A DNA stretch of 64,000 bases, from the NCBI GenBank assembly GCA_025765615.1, contig JAIVFJ010000151.1:98416-162415 (forward strand), in the 5' to 3' direction. Source of the DNA: Zopfochytrium polystomum (taxonomy: Eukaryota > Chytridiomycota > Chytridiomycetes > Chytridiales > Chytridiaceae). Under the pieces are notes generated by a model that saw nothing but the letters and a program-made list of their open reading frames with translations, ran no database searches and was not told the origin of the DNA. Shown in pieces: positions 24,618 through 36,209 of the stretch. Both the position numbers and the translations under genes were made by a program. Each line of letters begins with the position of its first letter. The first letter of the stretch is position 1.

Positions 24618-27600
24618 ATGCCTCAGCCGCGGCCGCAGCCGACGCACCGCTCGGGGTCCCTGCGCCGCCGCCGTCGTCGGAATCTCCGCGGCGACGGCGA
24701 CGGCAGCTGCAGCAGTAGCAGCGACTTTGTCGGCGACGACGACCGCGAGCTCGACGACGACGACGACGACGACGGCCGAGGGGCGCGGCCGTCGCGGCCG
24801 GAGGATGGCCGGCGGCGACGGCCAGGGCGGCGGCGCGCAACGGGGCGGGCGGCGAGCTCCGCCACCACGCGGACGGGCGTCCGCGGCGGCATCCGCAACT
24901 CGCTGGCGCTGCTGCTGCTCGTGGCCGTCCTCCTCGTCGTCGTCGTCGTCGTTGCAACGTTCGCACCGCACGCGGCGGTCCAGGCGCTGCCGGCAAAGGG
25001 CGACGGCGGCGGCGGCGGCGGCGATCCGCCCGCGACGCGGTGGGAAATTGCAAAGGACGCCGGGAGGAAGGTAGAGCGTGTGTGGGGCTTTGTGTGTGTG
25101 GGACTGAGCAGCCGTGCGTTCCGTTCAGGTTGTGCCGCACGCGTGTGGAAGACACAATTGCATTCGATCACAACAAACTAAAAAAAAAAAAAAAATAACC
25201 AAAAACAAAAATTCTCGCATGTACACAAAAAATGCAACAAAAAAAAAAAAACGAAAAAAAAAAACATACACACTCTCCCTCACACAGGTCGCGACGACGG
25301 CGGCCAAGAACGGCCTGACGATCGCAAAGGGCGCGGCGCAGACGGCCGTGCACGGCGCAGTCGCAGTCGTCGCGGGCGAGCCAGGTGATTAATTACACTG
25401 ATATGTGTGACATTCATTCCCCATTTCCATTCATACCGACGCCAATCACCAAAATAACCCAGCGGCCACGGTCGCCAAGCTCGGGACGGGCGCCGTGCTC
25501 GGCGCCGTCGAGGAGACTGCAAGGAGCGCGTACAAGGGCAAGCCGCTCAAGGGTTCGTTCGGGTCATTCGCTTCTGTTCTTCTTCTCACGCGCAACTCTC
25601 CCTCCCCCTTTCACTCAACGATCACCATTCAACCGTCACACTGAATCATCCCCGCAACGACCAACAACAACAGAGATTGGCCCGGCGGTTTTGGGTAACG
25701 CCGTGACGAGCGCGGGCGCAGCGTGGCCCGTCACGAGTTGAGTACATAGCTGTTTCTATTTATTTTTCGTTTTCTATTTTTTTTCTTTCAATTTTACTCA
25801 CACACGCACACACGTACATATGCACACACGCACGCACGCACACTCACACTCACTCACACACACACACACTCTCTCTCTCACTGTCTGTCTGTCTCTTTCT
25901 CGTTCTTTAACAACAACAACAACAACACGCACCAAGATCCTGTCCGCATCGGCCTGTCGACGCTCGGTGGCAATCTTAAAGGCGGCGGCGGGCCAAGGGC
26001 AATGCTGCGCGCTGTGAGTGTCCGTCCCTGTCTGTCATCTCTCGTCGTTTTTGGATTTTGTTCTCACGCCAATCTTGTCCTTCCCACGAAAACAACAACA
26101 CGCATTAAAATAAAATAAAAAAAACAAACAAACCCAAAAAAAAACAAAAAAATAGGCCGGCTCCGCGGCGGTCGCTGTCGCAAACAAGATGGTTCCTGCG
26201 GCGGCCGCGCGCGCCGCGGCGAATGTAGGAGGGCCGGCCGGTGCGTGTTTGACCACGTCATGCTGTTCTACTTGCTAATAGTCGTATTGCATTGTTTTCT
26301 TTTCTTTTACTCAACACACTGCACAAAAAAACAAAAAAACAAAAAAACAAAAAAAAAAAACAACCAAAACCTAACACATAACAAAAACTATACTTTTTTT
26401 TTAAGCCGGCCTGACCGCCGGCCTGGGCACCGCCATCGCCATGGGCGCCGCACAGGGCGCGTACAACGGCTACAAGAACAACAAGCCGCGCAACGGTGAG
26501 AGAGAGAGAGAGAGTGTGTGTGTGTGTGTGTGCATGTGCCCGTTAGCGAGCGAGCGAGTCAGCAAACGGGATCGCATATCAGCAGCAGAACAGCTGATTC
26601 CCCTCTCTCTCTCTCTCTCTCTCATTTCCTTTCCTCGTTCACAACAAAACAAAACAAAACCAAAAAAACACAAACGATTCAAAAAATATAATAAACAATA
26701 GAGGTGCTCCGGCAGGCTGTGGCAACCGCCGGCTCGGTCTCGGCGGGGATTGTGCCCGGCGGTGGTGAGTGGGAGTGCGAGTGGGAGTGAGCGGAAAAAG
26801 GGAACAAGCGGGAAGAGGCGCACGAGAGAGGAAGAGAGAGCATTGAGGGGGAGAGCGGGGAGCGAGGGGTAGTGAGTGAGTGAGTGACTGAGTAAGAGAG
26901 AGAGAGAGAAAGACTGAAGGGTGGGGTGTTTCTTGTCTGTGAATCACTCTTTCCCTTCTTGCGACTAAACAAACACACCACACGCACACATGCACGCACA
27001 CACACTCATCACTCATCACACACTCAGAAATGGTCAAGCGCGGCATCAAGGCTGCGGCGTCCGCCGTCAAGAGCGGGAGCCCGCCGTCCAGTTGAGTGCC
27101 TGCGTGTGCGATCGTGTGCGGCGTCGATCGCGTCCGATTCCACAAAGAAACAAGCACTGACAAAAACAAACTATTTCTTCCCCCTGCTGTGCCAAAAACA
27201 TATCTTTAAAGAAATCGCGCAGGACGCGGCCCTGCATGCCGCAGGCGGCGCCGCCAGCCAGCACCTGAAAAAGAGCGGCGTCTTGCCAGGTATTATACAC
27301 CCCCTTGTTCTTTTCTGTTCTTGTCGCCAATTTTTTTATGTCGTCCCTCTCTGACAGATTCACGCACACACACACACACACACACACTCACACTCACACC
27401 CGTAACACACACAAAAAACACAACAAAAAAAAATAAGGCAAGCAAGCCAAAGCCGTCGGCAACGCCGTCACAAACATCCTCACGGGCGCCCGCGACGTCA
27501 TCGCCGGCCCACGCAAGCTGCCCTACGCCGCTCGCCAGGCGAAAAAGGCCTGGCGCGACGACGACAAGGCTGGCGGCAGCAACCCTGCGAGCAAGAAGCA

Positions 27601-27865
27601 AAAGGCTCCCGCGCCGCAGACGCAGACCCCGCCGCCGCAGCAACAGCAGCAGCGCAAGGGGCAGCAGCCGCCAAAGGGGACGGCGGCGACGACGACGACG
27701 GCCGAAAAGACGCCGCAGCCCAACCGACAGTCGACTACGGGGCGGAAGGGCGGCAGTGGTGGAGGAGGAGGAGGAGGAGGAAAGGGCGGCCCTCCTGGCG
27801 GCGACACGAGGAAGCCGACCGCCATGGCCGCGCAATACGCGAAAAAGACAAAAAAGCGGAGATGA
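24618..27865 (+). CDS. Gly/Ala-rich single-pass membrane protein, tandem paralogue 1 (11 exons)
   Basis: No known family recognised. Exons: 24618-25070, 25288-25384, 25463-25552, 25674-25736, 25937-26013, 26156-26240, 26406-26495, 26702-26764, 27028-27090, 27212-27289, 27438-27865. They join in one frame to 528 residues; the sum of exon lengths divides by three. Exon 1 starts MPQP, is Arg-, Ser- and Asp-rich, then has one membrane helix (NSLALLLLVAVLLVVVVVVA) and PPATRWEIAKDAGRK. Exons 2-10 encode nine short Gly/Ala-rich amphipathic segments with small-residue spacing (for example AGLTAGLGTAIAMGAAQGA), resembling glycine-zipper helices. Exon 11 ends in a basic, Gln/Pro/Gly-rich tail (AKKTKKRR). 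Topology is probably a cytosolic N-terminus with the Gly/Ala region on the other side. The paralogue at 32799 has identical architecture. Confidence 0.75.
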
Positions 27866-28290
27866 AAGGGCGGGAACAAAACACAAAAGAAAAGGGGGTT
27901 TCGTGTTTTATATTTTCTTCTTTTTTCACCCGCCCTTTTTGCCTTTCTTTAATATTGTTGGAATCCACAATATACAATTTAACATTGATGGTTAGCCATC
28001 AAGACGGGAAAGGGGGGGTGAATGGGACCTGGGTCACTTTTTACCTCGCACCCACACTGTGCTTTCTCGCAGACAACAGTAAATGTGTGTTGTGCTGCAC
28101 CGAGGAAAAAGCTACACACAAAATGTTTGTGGGAAAGCAGCCAAACTACGGCCGGGGGCGGTGCTGAGGTCCCCAAGAACATAAAAAAAAATAAAATAAA
28201 GTAGAAGAAAGGTGCACGCTGTTGGTGCTGAAGACAGTCGTTTCCGCTATGCTTTTTTGCTATATTTTAATATTTTATTGCGATATTTAT
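27866..28290. other. 3' flank of paralogue 1
   Basis: T-rich sequence followed by a transition into transposon-like DNA at about 27990. No gene seen. Confidence 0.4.
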
Positions 28291-28299
28291 CGCTTATTT

Positions 28300-28800
28300 G
28301 GTGTAGATTTGAAAACTTACCCCTCACTTTTGTGGGAAAGGTGCAAGGCCCAGATGGGCAGAGTTAACAAGATGATGGCAGAGCTAACAGGCTCTACCAC
28401 CTGCTACCATGATGTACTGCCTCATAAAAGGGGTATGAGATCACAGGGGGTTTCCTTCACTTTTCATTTGATGATTTTTACTTATTTTTTCTATTAGTAA
28501 TGTTTCCTGTTTTTCCTGTTTTTCCTGTTTCCTCGTTTATTTCTTCCTTGTTGTCTCTCTCTGTGTCTTTCTTCTGTGGCTGTGAGTGACTGTCTTCTTC
28601 TCTGCACCAATCATTTCTTGCCAGCCTCCCTCCACTCTGTTTGCCAAGAAATGCCCTATGATTCTCTGGACTGTCTCCCTTGTTGGCTGGCTCAGCCCCA
28701 CTTCTTTGTGATTCACTCCTTACATTCTTTTCTTTGCTGTTTTACTTATTGTTTTGCTTTTTTTATATGTTTTCTCCCTTCTCCCTGGTGATTCCAACCC
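28300..28800 (+). repeat. SINE, copy 2 (5'-truncated)
   Basis: Matches the body and tail of the repeats at 20660-21480 and 36210-36839: a CCTCACTTTTG-like block, AGAGCTAACA, GGGTATGAGATCA and the TTTTTCCTGTTTTTCC tail. The tRNA-like head with box A and box B is missing, as expected for a truncated retroposed copy. Confidence 0.6.
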
Positions 28801-29251
28801 TTTCCTATTTAAGCTGCTTGTGAGACCTCCTCATCTTCAGGGGCTCATCTATAGTCTAGTTGCAAATGGGATAAGACAAGCCTTCAAGATGGGAAGCTCC
28901 TGGTTATTAGCAGAGCTAGTCCCTGGGTTCAGCTCAATCCTAACAAAGATGGATGATGTGGTTTAGTTCTGTCTTCAAAGAGGAAAGTAAACGATTGGTT
29001 TGTTACTAGGGAGGATTTATTCGTTGAGGAAGTTATAATTTGGAACAAGGGAGGGTAAATCTGTGGTGGTGCCTCGTTGGTTCCTGTCAATACATTGCTT
29101 CAAATCCAGGTCTCTCAAGTTGATATAAATGAGCTGGCTGGTCAGGTATTGGCTTTTGGAATGGTCTCTCAGGTATCCCCTTCTCTCTGGCTGTTGGCTC
29201 CTGTGGCCTCTGGTGGGCCTGGTCTTCACTGGGTTCAGATCCTCTTTCTCT

Positions 29252-29655
29252 TGTTTGCTGCAACTGACTGGTTAGCGGCAAGAGGCACAAGACAGACCTG
29301 AACCAATTGTGACTGTCTGTTATTGTTCTCACAATGCCCATGGGAGAGCGAGCCATTGCCAGTGCAGACCAGGGCGCTATGTTGACAAATACTCTGAGTA
29401 TTACGTGGAACGGACACCTGGTGTTAACAGGTTTCCTCCCCCTCTGCTCAAGCAGATAATATAGGAGAGGTTTTTACCCTGTGCTGGTATCGCTTGCCTA
29501 GCAACTACTACAGCGTGTATATCATCATCATGTATCAATAATTCATAATAGAGTTTTTCTCTTTCCCTCCAAGTGTGGGAGAAGGACCACCCACAAACAC
29601 ACATCTCCACTTCATTCACTCCTTCCACTCACTCACTCAGAGTAGACTGTTTACA
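29252..29655 (+). mobile_element. Copia LTR, copy b
   Basis: About 404 bp matching the LTRs at 20066 and 36840 over nearly the whole length and ending GACTGTTTACA. The first 10 bases are diverged (TGTTTGCTG instead of TGTTAGGCG). Repeat A begins 40 bp downstream. Confidence 0.75.
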
Positions 29656-29694
29656 TCTCTCAGATTAATGCCTGTGATGTCATGGTGCCACACT

Positions 29695-30379
29695 TGTGAG
29701 ACTATTCTCACTCCTTTGACCCTGGGATCTGGGCCCTAGAGTGAGGGAAAGAAAATAATAGGCTAAAACTAACTTTATTGGGCTGTTGTCAGGAGGGTGT
29801 TTCAACCATACTACTCGCCTAGTCCACGAAGTATCCCTACTGATCTGTCTAACAGGGGTCTCAATCACAAAGAATGAACGTTCAGAGGGGCAATCCTCTG
29901 AGGGATCAGTGCCAGAGCACTGATTACTCGCATGGCCGCGGGCCGATGCGAGGGGAAACAGAAGGGCACTCCCAAGGGCGCAACACAACCGCAGAATAAG
30001 AGAGAGAAGAGGGAAATGGGGGTTTTTATCTCAGGAACCTAATCTCAAATACACCAGGAGCGGTTAATAGCGACGGGACGGACAGGGCGCGACCTAGCGC
30101 CCCTCGTCGCAGACGGTGCTGCAGGAGCCCTCGTCATTGCCAGCGATGGGGGGAGAGAGAGAAGGGAGTTAACTATGTAGGGGTCAGAAGGTCGCCAGCA
30201 GGGAACTCACACGCAGAAACACCTGCGATTGTACATGCACCCCACCGGGCTGCGTTGGCACGATTCCTCAACCAACAGGCTTTATCACATCGCACTCGTA
30301 CTCACACATCTCACTCTCACAGCAATAGGACAGAGGCAGGCACCTGTAGATCAAACTCTCAGGTGTCAGGGACTGCGCA
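29695..30379 (+). repeat. Repeat family A, copy 2
   Basis: About 685 bp, same ends as copy 1 (TGTGAGACTAT ... GGACTGCGCA) and near-identical through the middle, with scattered transitions such as GTCAGGGA for GTCGGGGA. Flanking pentamers do not match, so no target duplication supports a clean insertion. Confidence 0.75.
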
Positions 30380-31048
30380 GGGCGCGGTCACCAATACCCT
30401 CGTGGGGTTGGGAAGGTTGGATGACGACACCGTCGTTGCCGCCACCACCACCACTGTCATCGCAGCGGGCAAGCGCCAGGGATCCTCACTCCAACACAGA
30501 GCTGGCAATGTCACACAGTCGCTGGTGGGGCCAGCTGCATTCCCCACCCACAGCCCCTTAAGAGGAGCCCCACTAAGGGATCATATACACAACTGGGTAT
30601 GTACAAACTCTCGCTACCCTCACCTCTGTGAGCCAGATGGATTTGAAGGGCTCTGTGTTGGTGCCAAAGGACAGAAATCAAATTGAAGAAAAAAGGAAAA
30701 AGCGAAATGGCCCAAAAACAGAGAGAGAGAAAATTGACAAGTCAAACCCCCTGACTTGGAGCATCCACCACAAATGCTCTAAGTCCCCACAACCCTATGC
30801 GTGTATGTACAAGTGCCAAAAATAAATAATAAATTAGGCGGGCTTGGGTACGACCTGTCAGGCACCCCATCCCTAGGCAGTCGGGTAGTCTCTGTTAGTC
30901 ACCGAAAAAGATAATACATTGAGAGAACCCTGGCGCAACGGAAACTGTTAAGACAAAAGTAGTAAAAGCAGGCCCAATAATAAAGACGGGTTAGCTGCAA
31001 ATACACTTTGATAACACCTTGGAAACTAAAGAACCAGGAGTAATAATA
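30380..31048. other. No gene recognised
   Basis: Mixed-composition DNA between repeat A and the solo LTR. It includes a short CCACCACCACCAC run near 30440. No domain or RNA identified. Confidence 0.4.
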
Positions 31049-31356
31049 TGTTATGAATCACCCTCTGGAAACCTCTGGAACCTTCTAGAACATTCCTTCA
31101 TGGAACCTTCTGGAACCTTCTGGAACCTTCTTTGCTTTCCTGACTTGTCTTGTTGTCATTGGTATCATTGGTATCATTGTATTACTAATTGCTCTTTCTG
31201 GAACTTTCTTTGAGTCTTGACAAGGAAGACTCTCAAAAGGTATAAAAGGGGGATGGGGGACCTGTCCCATCCCTCAAGTGAATTATTGTTTCCAATACAA
31301 TCATCACTCCTCTCAGTTCCTTGTCTGCCTTGTCCTGTCCTGCCCTGTTCCTGACA
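31049..31356 (+). mobile_element. Solo LTR (308 bp) with perfect 5-bp target duplication
   Basis: Starts TGTTATGAATCACC and ends CCTGTTCCTGACA, with TG/CA termini. It is bracketed by TAATA at 31044-31048 and again at 31357-31361. No primer-binding site or coding region follows, so it is a solo LTR left by recombination. The element class (Copia or Gypsy) cannot be told from the LTR alone. It is a different family from the 400-bp LTRs in this window. Confidence 0.85.
31066..31248 (+). promoter_or_regulatory. Heat-shock-element array and TATA box inside the solo LTR
   Basis: Repeated alternating GAA/TTC pentamers with two-base spacers: GGAACCTTCTAGAACATTCC, then TGGAACCTTCTGGAACCTTC running into a third GAA-CC-TTC, and further down TTCTGGAACTTTC. 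This is the nGAAnnTTCn arrangement bound by HSF trimers. A TATAAAAGG box follows at 31241, about 110 bp downstream of the main array, the normal order of a heat-inducible promoter. Confidence 0.75.
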
Positions 31357-31991
31357 TAATAGGGTCCCGATCCTTGCAGTTTTATGACAGGTACGCTTGT
31401 TTTTGCAAATAAAACCCCTAGACTTTATCACTGCGATGTAGTCGCACACACTTGGGTGAGGGAGTGGGTTTTTGACCTTCTCTGTCTCACACCACCACCA
31501 ATCCCTTAGATGGAAAACCTCACAAAGAGATGGCATACTTGCGTTGGGTATGTACCTTCAGGACTATTGCTGAGTTTTTTTTGACAGGTCTCTGCGTTGA
31601 GTGCCATTGGACAAGATTCAGACTAAAGAAAAAGGGGGGAACAAATGAAAATGGCGCTCAAAAACAGAGGCAGAGAGAGAGAGAGTGGCCCATAAGTATC
31701 TAAAATGAATGATTTTGCTTGCGCCAAAAAGGTGCTGTTATTTCCGCTCCCTTTCTGTATTTCCACTCCACTGACCACATACAGAATCTGGGGAAATCCG
31801 ATGGCTACCCGGTGAAAGCCGGGTTACCAGTGTTACCTGATTAGATCGGGTTTTCTAATTGGGATCATCGGGTTTTCCACTGGGTTACCCTCCGGGTAGG
31901 CTCGCTGTGTCATCCAAATTTTTTTCTTCAACCCTTTATTTGGGTTCCTCCACGATCCCAAGTTCCAAACTGCGAGCAAGAGAACGACTTT

Positions 31992-32252
31992 TTGGTCACC
32001 CTGCAACTTTGGATTGGATACCAGCGCCACTCCATTCTGCAAAATGTGCGACTGCCTATCTGGAAGGCCGAGCAGCTTGGCCTCTTTAGCAGAGGATTAA
32101 AGCGATGCACAAGGACATCTTGGACAACCATGGGACTGCTGTGCTCTCATGAGCTGAAGGAAAAGATGGAGCAGAATCGGCATCTCGAGTTGTGTGACAT
32201 TCACAAGCATCAGGATTTTCCCGGAGAACTCATTGTGAATTCTTTGAAATGA
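31992..32252 (+). pseudogene. MULE (Mutator-like) transposase C-terminal fragment
   Basis: The frame reads WTTMGLLCSHELKEKMEQ followed by an HLELCDIHKHQDF-like segment. This resembles the SWIM zinc-finger end of MULE transposases, where tG-l-p-C-a-H is followed by a helix and then l-x-dIH-x-x-W. Here the expected aromatic residue is Gln. Only about 85 codons are open and the catalytic DDE region is absent. Assignment rests on this short motif. Confidence 0.45.
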
Positions 32253-32798
32253 AATATTGCAAATGTTGGATGGGCGTTATGATAGTTCACATTAGTGCTC
32301 AGGGAGCTGTTGGGGACAATTGCAAACGGGCATATTGCTGTGGGAAATGCAGAGCTATTCCTTGTCAAGCTTTTTTCTTTTTTCTTTTTTTTTTTCTTTT
32401 TGGCGACACGGCTAGTGGAAAACACACTGGCGAAGAAGAAATTGGCATTTTCTTTTTTGTTAAGCCTCGGGACACACCAGTGCTTGTGACAGAAGTGACT
32501 CATATTTTTCATTTCTTTTTTTGTTGTTTCCTTTTAATTTTTTTTTTCCGTTTTCATTTGTATTTTTGCGTTCGAAAAGCTTTCTCTCGCTCAGTGTCTC
32601 TCTCTCTCGCTCTCAGTGTTTCTCTGTAACTGTCTCGTGGCTTTCTCTCTCTGTCTCTTCATGTCGGTCTCTCTTGTTCTCGCGGGGCTGAGCGCATTCC
32701 GTCCAAATCCGCAAAACCCGAGAGTAGTGAAACCAACAAAAAAAAAAAAAAAAAAAAAGAAAACAAAAACATGGCGAAAGGGAAAAAAAAATAAATAA

Positions 32799-33735
32799 AT
32801 GCCTCAGCCGCCGCGCCACTCGCCGCAACGCCCGCCGCAGCCCACGCGGCGCCGTTGTCGTGGTCAGCATCACCGCGGCGGCGGCGGCGGCAGGAGCAGC
32901 AATAGCAGCAATAGCGATAGCAGCGGCTCTGTCGGCAGCGACGAGTATGACGACAACCGCCACGACCGCGACGACCACCGAGGGCCGTTGTCGCCGACGC
33001 CGGAGGAGGAGGAGGACCGGCGGCGGCGGCGGCGCTTGCGGACGACGGTGACGACGACCACGACGAGCACGCGGACCGGCAGCACGCGGACTGGCTGCGC
33101 GCGGACGGAGCAACTGCTGCGGTTGCTGGCGCTGCTGGTCGCCGCCGCCGCCGTCCTCCTCTTCCTCGACCTCGCCCCGCACGCGGCGGTGGTAGAGGCG
33201 CTGCCGCAAAAGGGCGGCGGCGGCGGCGACGGTGAACCGCCCGCGACGCGGTGGGAGATTGCAAAGGACGCCGGGCGGAAGGTAAAAGCGTGTGCGTGAT
33301 GTGTGAGGTGTGATGTGTGATGTGTGAGTGTGTGAGTCTGTGTGGCGTATTCATTCATTCATAACAAACTAAAAAACCACCAAAAAAAAAAAAAAAAAAA
33401 ACCTAATAAAAACCAAAAACAAAAACAAAAACAAAAGGTCGCGACGACGGCTGCCAAGAACGGCCTGACGATCGCAAAGGGCGCGGCGCAGACGGCCGTG
33501 CACGGCGCAGTCGTAGCCGTCGCGGGCGAGCCAGGTGATTAAGAGAAAGAGAATAAATAGTTTGGCATTTTCGTGTGTAATAACCAAAACAACCAATCAA
33601 TCAACCGAGCAGCCGCACTGGTCGCAAAGCTCGGGACGGGCGCCGTGCTCGGCGCCGTCGAGGAGACTGCAAGGAGCGCGTACAAGGGCAAGCCGCTCAA
33701 GGGTTCGTCCACACATGTCTGTCTTTTGTGTGCGA

Positions 33736-33786
<51 letters not shown>

Positions 33787-35915
33787 GGTCACTCTCTCCC
33801 TGTCACTCAACAATCACCATTGACCATTCAACCATCACACTAAATCATCCTCCGCGCAACATTAGAGATCGGCTCGGCTGTCTTGGGCAACGCCGTGACG
33901 AGCGCGGGCGCGGCGTGGCCCGTCACGAGTTGAGTGTTTAGAAATTTATTTAATGTCGTTCACACACACAATCGTAATCGTCTCTCTCGTGCATTGCTTC
34001 ATAACCACAAACCCCTTATGTACATACCGTACGTACACATCAAGACCCTGTCCGCATCGGCCTGTCGACGCTCGGCGGCAACCTGAAAGGCGGCGGCGGG
34101 CCAAGGGCCATGCTGCGCGCGGTGCGTGGCGTGGCGTGGCGTGGCGTGTGTAGCTTTTCCTTTCTTGGTTGTGTTGTGTTCTCACGCCTTTCCCTCTTTC
34201 CAACCAACCCCACCAAACAAAAAAAAAAAAACAAAAAAAAGGCCGGCTCCGCGGCGGTCGCTGTCGCAAACAAGATGGTCCCTGCGGCGGCCGCGCGCGC
34301 CGCGGCGTCTTTCGGAGGGCCAGCCGGTGCGTGAGACGTGTCAAAGTGTGTGTCCACTTTCAACTGAACAAACTCCTGCTGACACTACAAAAAAAAATAA
34401 CTATCCTTTTTTTAAGCCGGCCTGACCGCCGGCCTCGGCACCGCCATCGTCATGGGCGCCGCACAGGGCGCGTACAACGGCTACAAGAACAACAAGCCGC
34501 GCAACGGTGAGTGAGAGTGAGTCATACAGTGCGAGAGAGTGTGTGTGTGTTAGTGAGAGTGTGAGTGCGCGCCCGTCAGCGAGCGAGCGAATCATGGAAC
34601 GCACGAATAAGAGCTGATTACTCTCACTCTCTTTTCTTTACCTGTTCAAAACAAACAACAAAAAACAACGCAAAAATAACAACAAAAATCATTTAAAAAT
34701 ATCCATTTAAACAATAGAGGTGCTCCGGCAGACGGCGGGAACCGCCGGGTCGGTCGCGGCGAAGATCGTGCCGGGCGGTGGTAAGTAGAAGTGGGAGTGG
34801 GGAGTGGGACAAAGGAAAAAGCAAACGTTTTTCGCCTGTCTCTATCTTTCGCTTAACCCAACGACTCAAACACACGTACACACACGTACACACACGCACG
34901 CACACGCACACGCACACGCGCACACACGCAAGAAATGGTCAAGCGCGGCGTCAAGGCCGTAGCGACTGGTGTCAACAGTGGGAGCCCGCCGTCCAGTTGA
35001 GTGCCCCCCTGTTTGCGATCGTTTTGCGGGTTCGTTGCCCAGCACTGAACCTAACAAAAATATCTTTAAAGAAATCGCGCAGGACGCGATCCTCCACGCC
35101 GCAGGCGGCGCCGCGAGCCAGCACCTGAAAAAGAGCGGCGTCATGCCAGGTAAAAAAAAGGCCTTTGTGTTGTCCTTGTCTACCCCCCTCTTTTCTTGTT
35201 CTTGAATGCTGGGTTTTGTTTGTTGTTGTTGCTGGACACTCACTCACACACGAAAATACAAAAACACCTTCACAAAAAACACGCGCTCCTGGCGCCCGCG
35301 CCAGGCAAGCACGCCAAAGCCGTCGGCAACGCTGTCACAAACGTCCTCGCCGGCGCCCGCGACGTCATCGCCGGCCCGCGCAAGCGGCCCTACCCCGCCG
35401 CCGCCGACAGCGCTGACGGCGCCCTCGCCGCCAAGAAGCAAAAGACGACCCCCGCCACGACGACGGCGACGGCGCCGTCGCAGCCGCACCAGCAGCAGCC
35501 TCAGCCGCATCAGCAGCAGCAGCAGCGCAAGACGCCGCCGCCAAAGACGGCGGCGCCGGCGGCGGCGGAGGTCGCCGAAAATACGCAGGGGAACCGACAG
35601 ACGACGACCACCACGACGACGACGACGGCGTCGACGAAGCCCCCGACGGCGGCGGCGCCGGCGACGCGGCGGCGGAAGGGCAGCGGCGCCGGAGGCAGCG
35701 TCGTTTTGGCGCTGCCGGCGGCTGCTGCTGGCGGCGGAGGCAGCGGGGCAGGAGGAGCAGGAGGAGCAGGACGAGGAGGAGGAGGAGGAAGAGGAGGGGG
35801 AGGGGGAAAAGGCGGCGGCGGCGGCGGCTCGGGCGCCGTTGTCGGCAAAAGGAAGTCGACAACCGCCGCGGCCGCGCCGGCGCAGCCCGCGAAAAAGACG
35901 AAGAAGCGGCGGTGA
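32799..35915 (+). CDS. Gly/Ala-rich single-pass membrane protein, tandem paralogue 2 (11 exons)
   Basis: Paralogue of 24618-27865 in the same orientation, 8.2 kb downstream. Exons: 32799-33281, 33438-33534, 33610-33702, 33866-33928, 34045-34121, 34242-34326, 34417-34506, 34718-34780, 34933-34995, 35072-35149, 35305-35915, giving 600 residues in one continuous frame. Exons 2-10 have the same lengths as in paralogue 1 apart from one extra codon in exon 3, and are nearly identical in sequence. Exon 1 (start MPQP, Asn/Ser/Asp-rich, helix LLALLVAAAAVLLFLDL) and exon 11 (Thr-, Gln-, Gly- and Ala-rich, end AKKTKKRR) have diverged in sequence but kept their layout. Function unknown. The conserved part is the Gly/Ala helical core, so that is probably the working part. 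A tiny upstream ATG frame precedes the start at about 32771. Confidence 0.75.
33731..33783. repeat. GT microsatellite inside intron 3 of paralogue 2
   Basis: About 22 GT units within the intron that follows exon 3; the corresponding intron of paralogue 1 lacks it. Confidence 0.9.
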
Positions 35916-36209
35916 ATTTTGAAAAAAACGAAAAACCAACAAGAGGGTTTTGACAGGTTCAAAGCGCCTGTTGGACATTGACGGACTTCATCCCTTTCAC
36001 AGGCCTACGGCCCCACACGGGCCGCAGTGGGAACAGGACAGGTGCTACTTGCCTGTCTGCCTCCTCTGTGGACCGACTGCTCCGGATTCGATAGGTGCAC
36101 CGCATCTGTCGTGGCCCGCAGTCACAAACTTCCTCTATTGCCCACAGGGTATTCCCTTCATGAGGCCAACTTCACAGCAAAACAACTCCAACCCCAGCAT
36201 CTACACGCT

